A stretch of DNA of 16,888 bases from JAYZBC01 sp036339375 (GTDB lineage Bacteria > Pseudomonadota > Alphaproteobacteria > MPNO01 > UBA2964). Position 1 is the first letter of the stretch. Each line of letters opens with the position of its first letter. Position numbers and translations under genes: made by a program. Location of the stretch: the NCBI GenBank assembly GCA_036339375.1, contig JAYZBC010000019.1, positions 1 to 16,888 of the forward strand. The letters run 5' to 3'. Shown one piece after another: positions 1-8,085 of the stretch. The notes below the pieces were generated by a model that saw only the letters and a program-made list of their open reading frames with translations, was not told the origin of the DNA and ran no database searches.

Positions 1-90
1 AATTGCCCTTAATACTCTTTCGGGTACGTTGGTTGGACCAGGTATCTGCAAAAAATGGCGGCCGGAAAGATAAGGTTTATTTTGTGTCAT
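1..90 (-). CDS. Serine-glyoxylate-type aminotransferase, N-terminal fragment (partial)
   Basis: Reading the minus strand from an ATG at 90 to the window edge gives 30 residues beginning MTQNKPYLSGRHFLQIPGPT and continuing NVPERVLRAI. The PGPTNVPERVL segment is the N-terminal signature of PLP-dependent class V aminotransferases of the alanine/serine-glyoxylate type, which make glycine from glyoxylate using an amino acid donor. The catalytic domain lies outside the window, so the exact substrate is unknown. The gene is divergent from the FAD/Fe-S dehydrogenase at 206, with about 115 bp between them. Glyoxylate and hydroxyacid metabolism would fit as a shared theme, but that is inference. Only the first 30 codons are visible. 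Confidence 0.8.
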   Translation of the reverse strand, partial: MTQNKPYLSGRHFLQIPGPTNVPERVLRAI

Positions 91-205
91 AGTCTTTTAC
101 AAACAAGTTGGAATAAGGAATCAAATTATGCGTTAATATTGTAATATTTCAAACTGCCAATTATTCAATTTAACCAAACTAATACCGAAGTGGAAAACGA
201 CAGTA

Positions 206-3157
206 GTGCCTAAACATTATAAACATCAAAACAAAAATTCCGAGAAAGCTAACAAAAGCAAAAACCGGATTGGCGATACCAATCTAGCCGCAAGGCTGAA
301 CCGTGAGGTAGAGGGTGATGTCTTGTTCGATCCATTTTCACGTGGCCAATACAGCACAGATGCATCGATTTACCAAATCCAACCAATTGGTGTTGTCGTA
401 CCCCAAACAGATGAAGATGTCGTAAGGACCATTGAAATCGCTAGAGAGGAGGGAGTACCCGTTTTGCCACGCGGGGGTGGAACCTCGCAATGTGGACAAA
501 CCGTCGGTGAGGCTATCATTATAGACACATCTAAAAATCTAAATCGAATTGTTGACTTTAACGCCGAAACCGGCACAGCAACGGTGCAGCCTGGCGTAGT
601 ACTCGACGAGTTAAACCAATTTCTCCGACAACACGGAGTATTCTTTCCAATTGACCCATCAACCAGCAGTCGTGCCACTTTGGGTGGAATGGCTGCCAAT
701 AATTCGTGCGGCGGGAGATCAATCAGATACGGTTTGACGGTTAATAATGTAAGCGCAATCGATGCAATCCTAGCTGATGGAACTCAACACCGTTTTACAC
801 AAGTTCCATCAGACCTCGAAAAATTCTCGGCTGACCCTCGTTATATGGATCTCGTAAGAAAGGTTCGATCGTTGGGAGAAAGGGAGGAAGCAGAGATAGC
901 ACGACGGTTCCCTAAACTGCTCCGACGCGTAGGTGGGTATAATATAGACACTATCTCCACTGAGGGTCATAACATGGCTCAATTACTGGTGGGCTCGGAA
1001 GGCACGCTTGCTTACTTCCGCAAGCTTGAACTCATCACGCACCCAATTCCATCACATAACGTGCTTGGCATTTGCCATTTTTCCTCATTCCGCCAAGCCA
1101 TGGATATAACTCAGGAAATTGTAAAACTAGATCCGTCGGCGGTGGAGCTAATTGACAGCACCATGATTGCGCTTGCACGGGAAATTACCGCCTACCGGCC
1201 TACTATTGAAAGATTTGTAAATGGCAATCCGGAGGCTCTTCTTATGGTAGAATTTTCCGGAGAAAATGAAACTGATCAACAGCATAAATTAGATGATTTG
1301 GAGCAGCTCTTAGATGATCATGGTTTTCCCAATTCCATACTAAAAATAGCAGACCCTAATTTTCAGCGAGACATTACTGAAGTACGTAAAGCCGGTTTAA
1401 ATATTATGATGTCCATGAAAGGAGATGGAAAACCGGTTTCTTTTATTGAAGATTGTGCCGTCCCATTAAACCATCTGGGCGATTATACGGAACGGTTAAC
1501 TGAAGTTTTTTCCAAACACGGGGTAGAGGGCACTTGGTATGCCCATGCGTCGGTTGGATGTTTGCACGTCCGCCCAGTGCTAAACATGAAAGCATCTATG
1601 GATGTGAGAAAGATGCGTGACATCGCGGAAGAAACCTTTGCTATGGTCCGTGAATACAAGGGCTCTCATTCTGGAGAACATGGCGACGGAATCGTTCGGT
1701 CTGAGTTTCACACTCCTATGTTTGGAGAAAGGCTAGTTCGAACCTTTGAAGACCTCAAGGAATTATTCGACCCGAAAGGGTTATTTAATCCCGGTAAAAT
1801 TGTCCATGCCCCGCGGATGGATGATCGGTCCTTATTCCGTTACCAGCCAGATTATGAAGCTTCCCCGCCAGAAACAGTTTTAGATTGGAGCGAATGGGGT
1901 GGTTTCACACGGGCAATTGAGATGTGCAACAATAATGGCGCCTGTAGAAAATCCTCTTCTGGCGTAATGTGTCCCTCTTACCGTGTTACAAAAGATGAAA
2001 AACATTTAACGCGTGGAAGGGCAAACTCTCTGCGCCTTGCAATTACCGGCCAATTAGGCCCAGAAGCCATGACTTCCGATGCCATGGCGGAAACCATGGA
2101 CCTTTGTGTAAGTTGTAAGGCCTGTAAGCTAGAGTGTCCTACGGGTGTCGATATGGCACGCATGAAAATAGAAATTTTAAATCAGCGTAAAAAACAATAC
2201 GGAACAAGTGTGCGCGACCGGCTTATCGCTTTTTTGCCCCGTTACGCGCCGTATGTGAATTCTTTAAGGCATCTTACAAATGTTTCAAACCGAGTGCCCC
2301 TTATGGCACCGATGATACAAAGGTTAATGGGGTTCAGCACTAAACGACCACTACCCACTTGGTGCAAACCATTTGAACCACCTAAAGCAAGAGCAGAGGA
2401 AATCAGCAATGATGGACGAGATGTCGTTATGTTTGTTGACACTTTTAGTACCTATTTTCATCCTGAAAATACCCAAGCAGCATACTCCGTACTCAATGCT
2501 GCCAATTTTAAGGTCCATTTTCCTACTCCCACTGATAAAGGCCGCCCTTTATGCTGTGGACGAACCTTTTTAGCCGCTGGTTTAATTGATCAGGCACGAG
2601 CCGAAGCGAAGCGTGTCCTAGATGCGTTAACACCATTCGTAGAGAGAGGCATTCCGGTCATTGGTTTAGAACCAGCGTGTTTACTTACATTTCGGGATGA
2701 ACTACCGGCAATGAACCCCTGTACTGAAACAGAAGCTCTCGCCTCCCATGCCTTCTTATTCGAAGAATTTTTAATCCAAAAAGCTGAAAAAGGACTTTTA
2801 CCTTTGCCTCTCCAAGCACTACCCCAAAAACATGCCCTGTTACACGGCCACTGCCACCAAAAAGCCTTTGGCGCTATGGATACAATAGAGCGGGTCCTGG
2901 GGTTGGTACCTGAATTGGAAGTAAAAACGGTGGAAACGAGCTGTTGCGGGATGGCTGGTAGTTTCGGGTATGAAGCTGAACATTTCCCCATCTCCATGGC
3001 TATGGGCGAACTCAAACTACTACCAGCTGTCCGAGAGGCCTCTGAAAACACACTAATTGTCGCTGATGGCTCGAGTTGTCGAGAACAAATACGCGATGGC
3101 ACCGGTCGAGAAGCATTGCACGTGGCTCGCGTTTTAAACGCAGCACGAGTGCACTAA
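206..3157 (+). CDS. FAD-linked oxidase with C-terminal Fe-S/CCG domains (YdiJ / D-2-hydroxyglutarate dehydrogenase type)
   Basis: This 983-residue protein fuses a glycolate-oxidase GlcD-like flavoprotein to a GlpC-like iron-sulfur module, the architecture and size of E. coli YdiJ (about 1,018 aa). The FAD-binding PCMH domain carries RGGGTSQCGQ at 89-98. The C-terminal half of the oxidase has a HxxxxxxH pair (His447, His454) and SGEHGDG at 489-495, typical of D-2-hydroxyacid dehydrogenases. Cys574 begins the first cysteine group (CNNNGACR, then MCPS), and a ferredoxin-like cluster uses Cys634, 637, 640 and 644. Two CCG motifs follow at 783-785 and 913-915, with GHCHQK at 881-886. It likely oxidises a D-2-hydroxyacid and passes electrons to the respiratory chain; the substrate (2-hydroxyglutarate, lactate or other) is not settled. 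The start is GTG with a weak GGAA upstream. Its TAA overlaps the stop of the convergent MFS gene. Confidence 0.9.
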   Translation: MPKHYKHQNKNSEKANKSKNRIGDTNLAARLNREVEGDVLFDPFSRGQYSTDASIYQIQPIGVVVPQTDEDVVRTIEIAREEGVPVLPRGGGTSQCGQTVGEAIIIDTSKNLNRIVDFNAETGTATVQPGVVLDELNQFLRQHGVFFPIDPSTSSRATLGGMAANNSCGGRSIRYGLTVNNVSAIDAILADGTQHRFTQVPSDLEKFSADPRYMDLVRKVRSLGEREEAEIARRFPKLLRRVGGYNIDTISTEGHNMAQLLVGSEGTLAYFRKLELITHPIPSHNVLGICHFSSFRQAMDITQEIVKLDPSAVELIDSTMIALAREITAYRPTIERFVNGNPEALLMVEFSGENETDQQHKLDDLEQLLDDHGFPNSILKIADPNFQRDITEVRKAGLNIMMSMKGDGKPVSFIEDCAVPLNHLGDYTERLTEVFSKHGVEGTWYAHASVGCLHVRPVLNMKASMDVRKMRDIAEETFAMVREYKGSHSGEHGDGIVRSEFHTPMFGERLVRTFEDLKELFDPKGLFNPGKIVHAPRMDDRSLFRYQPDYEASPPETVLDWSEWGGFTRAIEMCNNNGACRKSSSGVMCPSYRVTKDEKHLTRGRANSLRLAITGQLGPEAMTSDAMAETMDLCVSCKACKLECPTGVDMARMKIEILNQRKKQYGTSVRDRLIAFLPRYAPYVNSLRHLTNVSNRVPLMAPMIQRLMGFSTKRPLPTWCKPFEPPKARAEEISNDGRDVVMFVDTFSTYFHPENTQAAYSVLNAANFKVHFPTPTDKGRPLCCGRTFLAAGLIDQARAEAKRVLDALTPFVERGIPVIGLEPACLLTFRDELPAMNPCTETEALASHAFLFEEFLIQKAEKGLLPLPLQALPQKHALLHGHCHQKAFGAMDTIERVLGLVPELEVKTVETSCCGMAGSFGYEAEHFPISMAMGELKLLPAVREASENTLIVADGSSCREQIRDGTGREALHVARVLNAARVH

Positions 3158-4371
3158 TTCGGGTCATATGTATTACGTGCAATGAATGAAATTGCTACCA
3201 ACGCTGCAACACTGCCAGCCCCCATCACAGCAAAAGCCAGTGCCCATCCCAATACAGACGTGTCGCCAGCCGCATCAAGGACGACCCCAACACAAAGGGG
3301 GCCTAGAATTCCCCCGACAAAACCAATCATGGCATGCATAGCCAAGGTCGCCCCGCGCGCTCCAGGTTCAGATGCAGCAACTGTGCCAGCGGTAATAGCG
3401 CCGGAGTCGCCGGTTAAAAGGACCCCATAAATCAAACACAAACAAACCACTAGCCCATAAGACACTCCCGCGGCTGCACCTGTTATTAGGCTAACCAAGA
3501 CCGAAAAAATTAAAATAACAATTATTATCCGACGCCGACCAAAACGGATAGCCAACTCGTTACCAAAAACACTTGACGGTACGCCAAGCAATGTCGCCAC
3601 AGCAGCAATGACCGTAGCGTCAAATCCAAAACCGTTTCCGGATTTAAGTGACATTGCAAAAACTAAAAATGCAACCACCCAAGACCGGAAACCAAACAGC
3701 TCCCAGTTATGACCACAATATCCAAGGATGTATCGCATTGCAGAGCGGTTTTTCAGGACTGGACGAAAATCAAGAAGATGGTGTTGTGATAAAATTTTTG
3801 GAGGCTTTTTCCACGGTAAAATTTTAAGGATAAGGACTGCCGCCAGGATCGTACCAATTGTATTGACCCCAAATGCCCAAGCCCATCCAAGGGATGGTTC
3901 GATGATACCCGCTAATAAAAAGGATAAACCTGCACCAATACCGAAACTTGCCGTATATAGGGAGACGTAACGTGATTGATTAGGCCCTTCAGTCTGATCT
4001 GAAAGAGCCTTAAGACCTGGCATATAAGTGCCGGCAAGTCCTATTCCATGCAAGCTGCGCAGGAAAAATGCTGACCAAAACCCGTCTGCAAAAAAAGCGA
4101 ACGCAAGTGATGCCCCACCACCAAGCGTCAAGGAGAATAGTAAGACTTTCTTGGGATCAATGCGATCGGTTAAGCTGGAGAGCACTGGCACCGCTCCCAC
4201 ATACCCAGCAAAATAAATCCCGCTAATCCAGCCAGCATCGGTGTTGCTTAGGTTCCATTTCATTTGAAATGTTGGAATAAGCGCCTGGAAGGTTGAAAAA
4301 CTAAGCATACCAAGCACTTCGGCTAAACACATTGCTATCACAAAGGAAATCTTTGTCATAATAACCGTCAC
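3154..4371 (-). CDS. MFS transporter
   Basis: A 405-residue polytopic membrane protein with about twelve hydrophobic segments and the usual MFS length. The cytoplasmic loop after the second segment reads SSLTDRIDPKKVLL, a degenerate form of the MFS motif A (GxLaDrxGrkxxl). The loop joining the two halves is basic (LPWKKPPK). No substrate can be read from the sequence. It starts 12 bp after the stop of the upstream glutaredoxin-DinB gene on the same strand, so the two are almost certainly co-transcribed; this hints at export of a thiol conjugate or uptake of a substrate, which is only inference. The GTG start at 4371 could instead be the ATG at 4359 (residue 5); neither has a strong ribosome binding site. 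The stop overlaps that of the dehydrogenase gene on the other strand. Confidence 0.85.
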   Translation of the reverse strand: MTVIMTKISFVIAMCLAEVLGMLSFSTFQALIPTFQMKWNLSNTDAGWISGIYFAGYVGAVPVLSSLTDRIDPKKVLLFSLTLGGGASLAFAFFADGFWSAFFLRSLHGIGLAGTYMPGLKALSDQTEGPNQSRYVSLYTASFGIGAGLSFLLAGIIEPSLGWAWAFGVNTIGTILAAVLILKILPWKKPPKILSQHHLLDFRPVLKNRSAMRYILGYCGHNWELFGFRSWVVAFLVFAMSLKSGNGFGFDATVIAAVATLLGVPSSVFGNELAIRFGRRRIIIVILIFSVLVSLITGAAAGVSYGLVVCLCLIYGVLLTGDSGAITAGTVAASEPGARGATLAMHAMIGFVGGILGPLCVGVVLDAAGDTSVLGWALAFAVMGAGSVAALVAISFIARNTYDPN

Positions 4372-4383
4372 TAGTCCGATGGA

Positions 4384-5145
4384 TTAAGCTTCATCCCAGA
4401 TTGCATTTGTTAGAGGTAGGCCCTGAATGTCCTTACCGGTTAACGGCTCCTCTGGTATTACGCCAGTTTCCTCCAAAAGCGCGGAGACTTGTCGGACGTG
4501 TTGTGTGGAATGCCATACGGTACGTTCAAGCATTTCGTGTCGTGTTGTTAAACCAAAATAAGTCGGGACATCCTCTGAAAAATCCTTGAATTCAGAATCT
4601 ATCCACCAGTTTTTAAAGCGACTGCGAACTCTTTCTCCAAATTCGGCAATATCAGCACTAGAAGTTAAATTCCTTGGCGGAGGGGCAACCATGGATTCAT
4701 ATGTAAGCGTCTCATCATTTAGTTCCATATCAAGAAAAGCTTTTGGAATTTGGAAAACGTGATGCATTAGGACGAGCCACGAACGCTGACGGTTCGGCAA
4801 TTCGTCTTGAAGACGACTATCAGGCATTTGTCTGGTCAGCTGAATAGCTTTTGCCAAAATCTTTTCATAACGTTTGGCAAGAACTTTTGGAGAAAGTTCA
4901 GGGGCAGAATTTTCTTTCAGCTCCAAAAATTCAACCACGTCTCTTATCACCTGGGCAAACACAAAATTTTTACCCCTAGACACGACTGGTACAGTGCGCA
5001 CACCAAGTTCGCGCAACTCTTTCATTCCTCCCTCTTGCAACACATTAATCGATTTGTATTCGATCCCACGGACCGACAGGTAGTCTTTTACCCTAAGACA
5101 ACTCGTTCAATGAGGTTGCCAAAATACTTTAACCTCTTCCTTCAC
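4384..5145 (-). CDS. Selenocysteine-containing glutaredoxin-DinB fusion protein (TGA at 5107-5109 read as Sec)
   Basis: The reading frame runs from a GTG at 5145, behind an AGGAG site six bases upstream, and contains one in-frame TGA at codon 13. Read through, it gives 253 residues starting MKEEVKVFWQPH-U-TSCLRVK. This is a glutaredoxin fold: a beta strand, then UxxC (U13, C16) in place of CxxC, and the cis-proline loop TVP with Pro53. A linker leads to a helical DinB-like domain (about 85-220) with histidines suited to a metal site: His128/129 in one helix and HxxxH (His212, His216) in WHSTQHVRQV. DinB-superfamily proteins include thiol S-transferases and isomerases such as BstA and mycothiol-dependent maleylpyruvate isomerase, so a selenol/thiol transferase or reductase is plausible. 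Automatic calling would start at the GTG at 5043, which lacks a ribosome binding site and cuts off the active site. A hairpin downstream of the TGA could be the SECIS. It forms an operon with the MFS gene. A nonsense mutation is the main alternative. Confidence 0.8.
5060..5076 (-). promoter_or_regulatory. Candidate bacterial SECIS hairpin of the glutaredoxin-DinB gene
   Basis: In the minus-strand mRNA, UCGGUCC-GUG-GGAUCGA forms a 7-bp stem with one G-U pair and a three-base loop that begins with G. The loop starts 37 nt after the UGA, at the far end of the range I recall for bacterial SECIS elements (about 16-37 nt). A second, weaker hairpin (GGGUA / UACCU, loop AAAGAC) sits between it and the UGA at 5078-5093 and does not conflict with it. 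Its loop lacks an early G, so it fits the SECIS pattern less well. The assignment depends on folding by eye. Confidence 0.5.
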
Positions 5146-5413
5146 TTTTCTCTCCTAAAACAAAGTTAAACTTAACGACCAAACTACCACAAATTTCGAA
5201 CGTTAAAACCCTATTAGCTAGACCCAAAACCTTTTAATTTATCTGTCTTAAGTTTATTTTAATATAAAAGTTCGATGACAAATCTCGGCCTTTAATAGAC
5301 TTCTAAGATCAAATTTCTTGCATTAAATTTTTTGTTATTTAAACAAGTAATTCCAAATGAAAAAATTAACCAATAGCCACTTAATTAAAGAAAAACCAAA
5401 AGGAAAATAAGAT

Positions 5414-6355
5414 ATGAAACCTAAAATTGGTTATTTGTTGCCTACGCGCGAAAGGGTGATGGAAGGCTCGCCTGACGGTGTACCCCTTATGGAACTTGCC
5501 CAGAGTGCTGAAAATTTAGGCTACGACTCTGTTTGGATAGGTGACTCTTTAATTGACAGGCCTCGCCATGAGCCACTAACCATGTTAGCGGGTGTTGCTG
5601 CGTGCACGAAGGAGATTACCCTTGGCACTGCAGTACTGCTCCCAGCACTTCGAAATCCAATTCTGTTGGCCCAACAGGTTGCTACGCTTGATCAGCTTAG
5701 CGCCGGACGGTTTATTCTGGGAATTGGTATCGGGCCTAGTAACCATCAGGGAGTTAAGGCCGAGTTCGTCGCAGCCGGGGTTCCCTTCGATAAGCGCGTT
5801 GGACGCATACTTGAATCCATGCAGTTGTGTCGGGCTCTGTGGTCAGGTGAACCTGTCGATTGGAATGGTCGTTGGCACCTGAAAAAAGCCACCCTTGGGC
5901 CTAAACCCTACCGCTCCGGGGGTCCTCCAATTTGGATGGGGGGTTCGTCTTCCGGGAGTATACAGCGCGCGGGGTGCTATTTTGAGGGGTGGATGCCCCA
6001 TCCTCCTAAAGCAAAAGGATTTCGTGAAGGGTGGATCAAAGTTAAAAATACCGCTTCCAAAGCCGGACGTGACCCCACTAAAATAACCGGAGCTATGTAT
6101 ATGACGCTGAAAATTGACGAGGATGCTGCCGCTGCAGAAGCCAATATTGAGAAGTTCTTTGAGGCGTACTATCCCGGTAGAGGGAAACAAATTCGATTAT
6201 CCAGCTCATGGTATGCCGGTGGAGTTTTAGGTGCCGCTGAATATCTTAAGAGCTACGCTGAAGCGGGTGCCACTCATTTCGTTTTGCGTTTTGCAGGCAA
6301 TCACGAGACCCAGCTCGAGAAAATGGCAGGTGTCCGAAACGAACTTGGATGGTAA
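5414..6355 (+). CDS. Luciferase-like (LLM class) flavin-dependent oxidoreductase
   Basis: A 313-residue TIM-barrel protein of the bacterial luciferase-like monooxygenase superfamily, whose members use FMN or F420. Family marks are ENLGYDSVWIGD (33-44), the strand-loop ITLGTAVLLPALRNPILLAQ (68-87) and the LSAGRFILGIGIG segment (95-107). The C-terminal strand THFVLRFAG closes the barrel. The length is normal. The cofactor and substrate cannot be told from sequence alone. AAAGGA lies about nine bases before the ATG. It is divergent from the selenoprotein operon across 268 bp of AT-rich DNA and lies upstream of the Rieske oxygenase on the same strand with a 218-bp gap, so co-transcription is possible but not evident. 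A role in oxidising an organic compound is inferred from these neighbours. Confidence 0.88.
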   Translation: MKPKIGYLLPTRERVMEGSPDGVPLMELAQSAENLGYDSVWIGDSLIDRPRHEPLTMLAGVAACTKEITLGTAVLLPALRNPILLAQQVATLDQLSAGRFILGIGIGPSNHQGVKAEFVAAGVPFDKRVGRILESMQLCRALWSGEPVDWNGRWHLKKATLGPKPYRSGGPPIWMGGSSSGSIQRAGCYFEGWMPHPPKAKGFREGWIKVKNTASKAGRDPTKITGAMYMTLKIDEDAAAAEANIEKFFEAYYPGRGKQIRLSSSWYAGGVLGAAEYLKSYAEAGATHFVLRFAGNHETQLEKMAGVRNELGW

Positions 6356-6490
6356 TTTTTAAAACTTATTTTTGGCTTTAGAGTTGTTTCCTTCTGAAAT
6401 CGAAAAAACATTTCTGTAGGGTCTAAGTAGGTGGTAGCCTTACTCTATCGGTTACATATTACTCAGTTTTTAGAAACTCTTTTTATTGTA

Positions 6491-6510
6491 ATGGTTCGTT
6501 AGTGAACTAT
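6491..6510. repeat. 20-bp imperfect palindrome upstream of the Rieske gene, operator-like
   Basis: ATGGTTCGTTAGTGAACTAT is a near-perfect inverted repeat: arms ATGGTTC and GAACTAT pair at six of seven positions around a six-base centre. It lies 64 bp before the Rieske oxygenase start in an AT-rich gap. A smaller repeat, GGGAT-ATATC-ATCCC, follows at 6525-6539. The size suits a dimeric transcription factor. No regulator gene is adjacent, so the binding protein is unknown. Confidence 0.35.
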
Positions 6511-6573
6511 GATTTACAATTCTAGGGATATATCATCCCAATAAATTACAGCATATTTATGAAAATTTGAGAC

Positions 6574-7860
6574 ATGCTCACACCTGAAGACAATGAACTA
6601 CTATGTCGTATCACGGGACAAAAACCGATGGGGCAAATGGTTCGACGGTATTGGATACCTGCACTATTTAGCGATGAACTAGAGAGCGATCGTCAGCCTG
6701 TTCGGGTACGGTTAATGGGAGAAAATCTGGTTGCATTTCGGGATACCAATGGTGACGTAGGTCTAATCCAAGAACTTTGTCCCCACCGTGGAGCTTCCCT
6801 GTTTTTAGCCCGTAACGAAAAATGCGGGCTGCGTTGCCTTTATCACGGATGGAAGTACGATGTTTCGGGTAAAATTCTCGATATGCCAACCGAGAATAAC
6901 AACGAGGCTATTATCGATCGGGTGCGTGCCGTTGCTTATCCTGTCCATGAGACTGGTGGAATCATATGGGCATACATGGGGCCTGAAGGAAATGAGCCAC
7001 CAACGATGGATTTTGAGTTCACCAAGTATCCAGATTCGCATTTGGTCCATACAAAAGTACATATTGAGTGCAATTGGGTGCAATGTTTAGAAGGGGTATT
7101 AGACTCTGCGCATGCCAATTACCTACACAGTGATACTTTTAAGCCAACAGCCAATTCCTTCAGCTCTGATTATCGCGGTGAGTCTCTTGTCGTCGACCGG
7201 CCTTCCGGCGATGGGCAACCACGCTTTGAAATAGAAAACACAGACTACGGTTTCCGCTATGCCGCTATTCGGAATGCTATAACGGAGGAGATGAATAGAT
7301 TCTACGTACGGGTTACCCTTTTCGTTGCCCCTTTTTATGGGTTGTTTGCGGGTCAAAAAGATTGGGGTGCCCTACAAGCATTTGTACCCATCGACGACGA
7401 AAATACTATGCTATTTTTTGTACGATACAATTTAAAACAGCCCGTTGACGACAAAGAAAGAGAGCGACAAATTGCTTGGTCCGGCCTCATACCGGGTATT
7501 GATATTGATAAAAATTTTCGCATGATTAGAAACCGAAAGAATAATTGGCTTCAAGACCGTGTAGCGATGGAGACCGGAGAATCGGCGTCAGGGTTGCGAG
7601 GAGTGCAAATGGAAGATGCCGTTGTTCAGGAGAGCATGGGACCTATATTTGACAGAAGCACGGAGCACTTAGGGACCACCGATATTGCAGTTGTCCGCAT
7701 GCGACGTCTTATGCTCCAATCCGTCCGAGGTTTTATTAAAGAGGGAAAACCACCTCTCGGCCTAAACACACAAATTTCCTATGAGAAACTTAGAGGTGAA
7801 GAAGCAATAATTACACCGGAAACTACCTGGCAAGGAGCCTGCAAACTGGGTCAAACATAA
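6574..7860 (+). CDS. Rieske non-heme iron oxygenase, alpha subunit (phthalate dioxygenase-like)
   Basis: A 428-residue ring-hydroxylating or demethylating oxygenase. The N-terminal Rieske domain has the complete 2Fe-2S ligand set CPH (Cys69, His71) and CLYH (Cys88, His91). The catalytic domain contains E173-GVL-D177-SA-H180-ANYL-H185, the bridging aspartate and two iron histidines of the mononuclear site. Such enzymes use electrons from a separate reductase to insert oxygen into aromatic or aliphatic substrates; no reductase or ferredoxin gene is in the window. The N-terminus (PEDNELLCRITGQKPMG..RRYWIPA) resembles the phthalate/vanillate oxygenase-like subgroup. The start has only a weak GAGA upstream. 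Neighbouring monooxygenase and arylsulfotransferase-like genes suggest an organic-compound degradation set, which is inference. Confidence 0.92.
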   Translation: MLTPEDNELLCRITGQKPMGQMVRRYWIPALFSDELESDRQPVRVRLMGENLVAFRDTNGDVGLIQELCPHRGASLFLARNEKCGLRCLYHGWKYDVSGKILDMPTENNNEAIIDRVRAVAYPVHETGGIIWAYMGPEGNEPPTMDFEFTKYPDSHLVHTKVHIECNWVQCLEGVLDSAHANYLHSDTFKPTANSFSSDYRGESLVVDRPSGDGQPRFEIENTDYGFRYAAIRNAITEEMNRFYVRVTLFVAPFYGLFAGQKDWGALQAFVPIDDENTMLFFVRYNLKQPVDDKERERQIAWSGLIPGIDIDKNFRMIRNRKNNWLQDRVAMETGESASGLRGVQMEDAVVQESMGPIFDRSTEHLGTTDIAVVRMRRLMLQSVRGFIKEGKPPLGLNTQISYEKLRGEEAIITPETTWQGACKLGQT

Positions 7861-8085
7861 ATTTAATAACATACACCTTAGGCAGATCGCCATAACGAGC
7901 ACAATTTCAGTTTTAAAACCTGAATTTAAAGGAAAACGGGTGTGAGTTGGATGGTTAATCTAAACTAGTTTAATAGGGATTAAAGGCAAACAAATATCCC
8001 GCTCCAGGAACCTTAGCGATCTATAAATTTTGACACCATAAAGTAACCTTGTAAAATTCGACCCAACGGCAAAAGGACAAATTGC

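Noticed and set aside
2590..3102. 170-codon open frame on the minus strand inside the dehydrogenase gene
   Set aside because: It lies opposite well-conserved CCG-domain sequence and its product has no recognisable features; it is a shadow frame, as are the plus-strand frames inside the MFS gene.
6559..6576. ATG AAA ATT TGA GAC ATG just before the Rieske gene, as a third selenocysteine candidate
   Set aside because: Only three sense codons precede the TGA, there is no redox motif or family conservation at that point, and the ATG at 6574 gives the normal Rieske N-terminus.
7903..7928. Hairpin TTCAG / CTGAA in the Rieske-to-arylsulfotransferase gap as a terminator
   Set aside because: The stem is weak with a U-U mismatch when extended and no T-run follows.
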